From the NCBI GenBank assembly GCA_009993045.1, contig JAACUG010000079.1, positions 1 through 42,367 on the forward strand: DNA of 42,367 nucleotides, read 5' to 3'. Shown here piece after piece: positions 42,114 through 42,367 of the stretch. The notes beneath the pieces are model-generated. The model did not search any database. It had not been told where the DNA came from and saw nothing but the letters and a program-made list of their open reading frames with translations. The translations under genes were made by a program, and so were the position numbers. This DNA comes from Cyanobacteria bacterium CG_2015-22_32_23 (GTDB lineage Bacteria > Cyanobacteriota > Cyanobacteriia > Cyanobacteriales > Cyanobacteriaceae). Position 1 is the first letter of the stretch; each line of letters opens with the position of its first letter.

Positions 42114-42367
42114 TTATTTTTCTCTATTATTACTAGCTATAGCAAAAATCATCTTATCATTTTTCTTCTTTCTTTTTCTCTTTAAATTAGCTTCTTCGAC
42201 TCTGTGTCTTTTTTGTAGTAAGAAACACTCACAAAATCAGCGTGGAGGCTGCTACGCAGTGCCTAGGGCAGAAATCGCCGTCCAGATTTATTTACACAAA
42301 TAGAAAAACTTATGCTAAGATTAAATCTAGGTAAAATATTTTTATCGCCTAAACAATGATTAATCTA
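42114..42367. other. Upstream region of pdhB with a GC-rich palindromic island
   Basis: This 254-bp tail holds the pdhB promoter region. Around 42241-42284 it is much richer in G+C than its surroundings, with two short hairpin-forming stretches, CTGCTACGCAG and TGCCTAGGGCA. An ATG at 42356 opens a plus-strand frame (MINL) cut by the window edge; whether it is a gene cannot be judged. Confidence 0.4.

Overview
The window comes from a cyanobacterial chromosome. NtcA, a class C flavodiiron protein, a photosystem II S4-domain protein, a Tic22-family protein, DUF3318 and DUF3084 proteins and a D27-like carotenoid-isomerase homologue are all cyanobacterial markers. The DNA is visibly AT-rich (about 35% G+C by eye, not computed) and dotted with GCGATCGC (HIP1) octamers. 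Gene content and composition fit a unicellular Cyanobacterium/Geminocystis-type organism; the genus is an inference. Almost everything is chromosomal housekeeping. There is no prophage, insertion sequence, CRISPR array or rRNA.

Layout. 0-6.3 kb: two small cyanobacterial proteins (one phasin-like), nadB, a flippase-like membrane protein, a D27-like isomerase, a TauE/SafE transporter and a ribbon-helix-helix-like protein. 6.5-13.2 kb: an M48 protease whose last codons lie inside tRNA-Leu(CAA), a flavodiiron protein (Flv3-like), homoserine dehydrogenase, an LRAT-fold protein, 5-formyl-THF cyclo-ligase and uppS. 13.5-18.9 kb: mntP with the PSII S4 protein, dxs, fabI and ntcA. 18.9-25.2 kb: a DUF3084 coiled-coil protein, a beta-CASP MBL protein, a 40-residue membrane peptide (probably NdhP), a DUF3318 protein, and a DevA-type ATPase abutting a DppC-type permease. 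25.2-30.1 kb: a large heptamer array, a small hypothetical gene, secA and a Tic22-family gene. 30.3-33.7 kb: a YqiJ-like OB-fold membrane protein, a flotillin and a small membrane protein. 33.8-42.1 kb: a sugar nucleotidyltransferase fused to a degenerate phosphohexomutase, purB, a YefM-YoeB toxin-antitoxin pair with its operator, then pdhB, secD and secF on the minus strand.

Themes. Protein export is well represented (secA, tic22-like, secD, secF). Photosynthetic electron flow and photosystem upkeep are represented by the flavodiiron protein, the PSII S4 protein, mntP and probably NdhP. Isoprenoid metabolism is represented by dxs, uppS and the D27-like protein.

The least ordinary material is between genes. 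At least eight loci carry tandem repeats with a 7-bp period but unrelated unit sequences; the largest is a 41-unit array in perfect register with an internal 84-bp duplication. A separate dispersed element built on CCCCAGAATTGGGG occurs at three intergenic sites. The best gene-level oddities are the protease/tRNA overlap, the loss of every catalytic motif in the phosphohexomutase half of the sugar enzyme, the TGTACA-type operator of the toxin-antitoxin pair, and the exporter-type ATPase coupled to an importer-type permease. I did not find a convincing wholly new multi-gene system.
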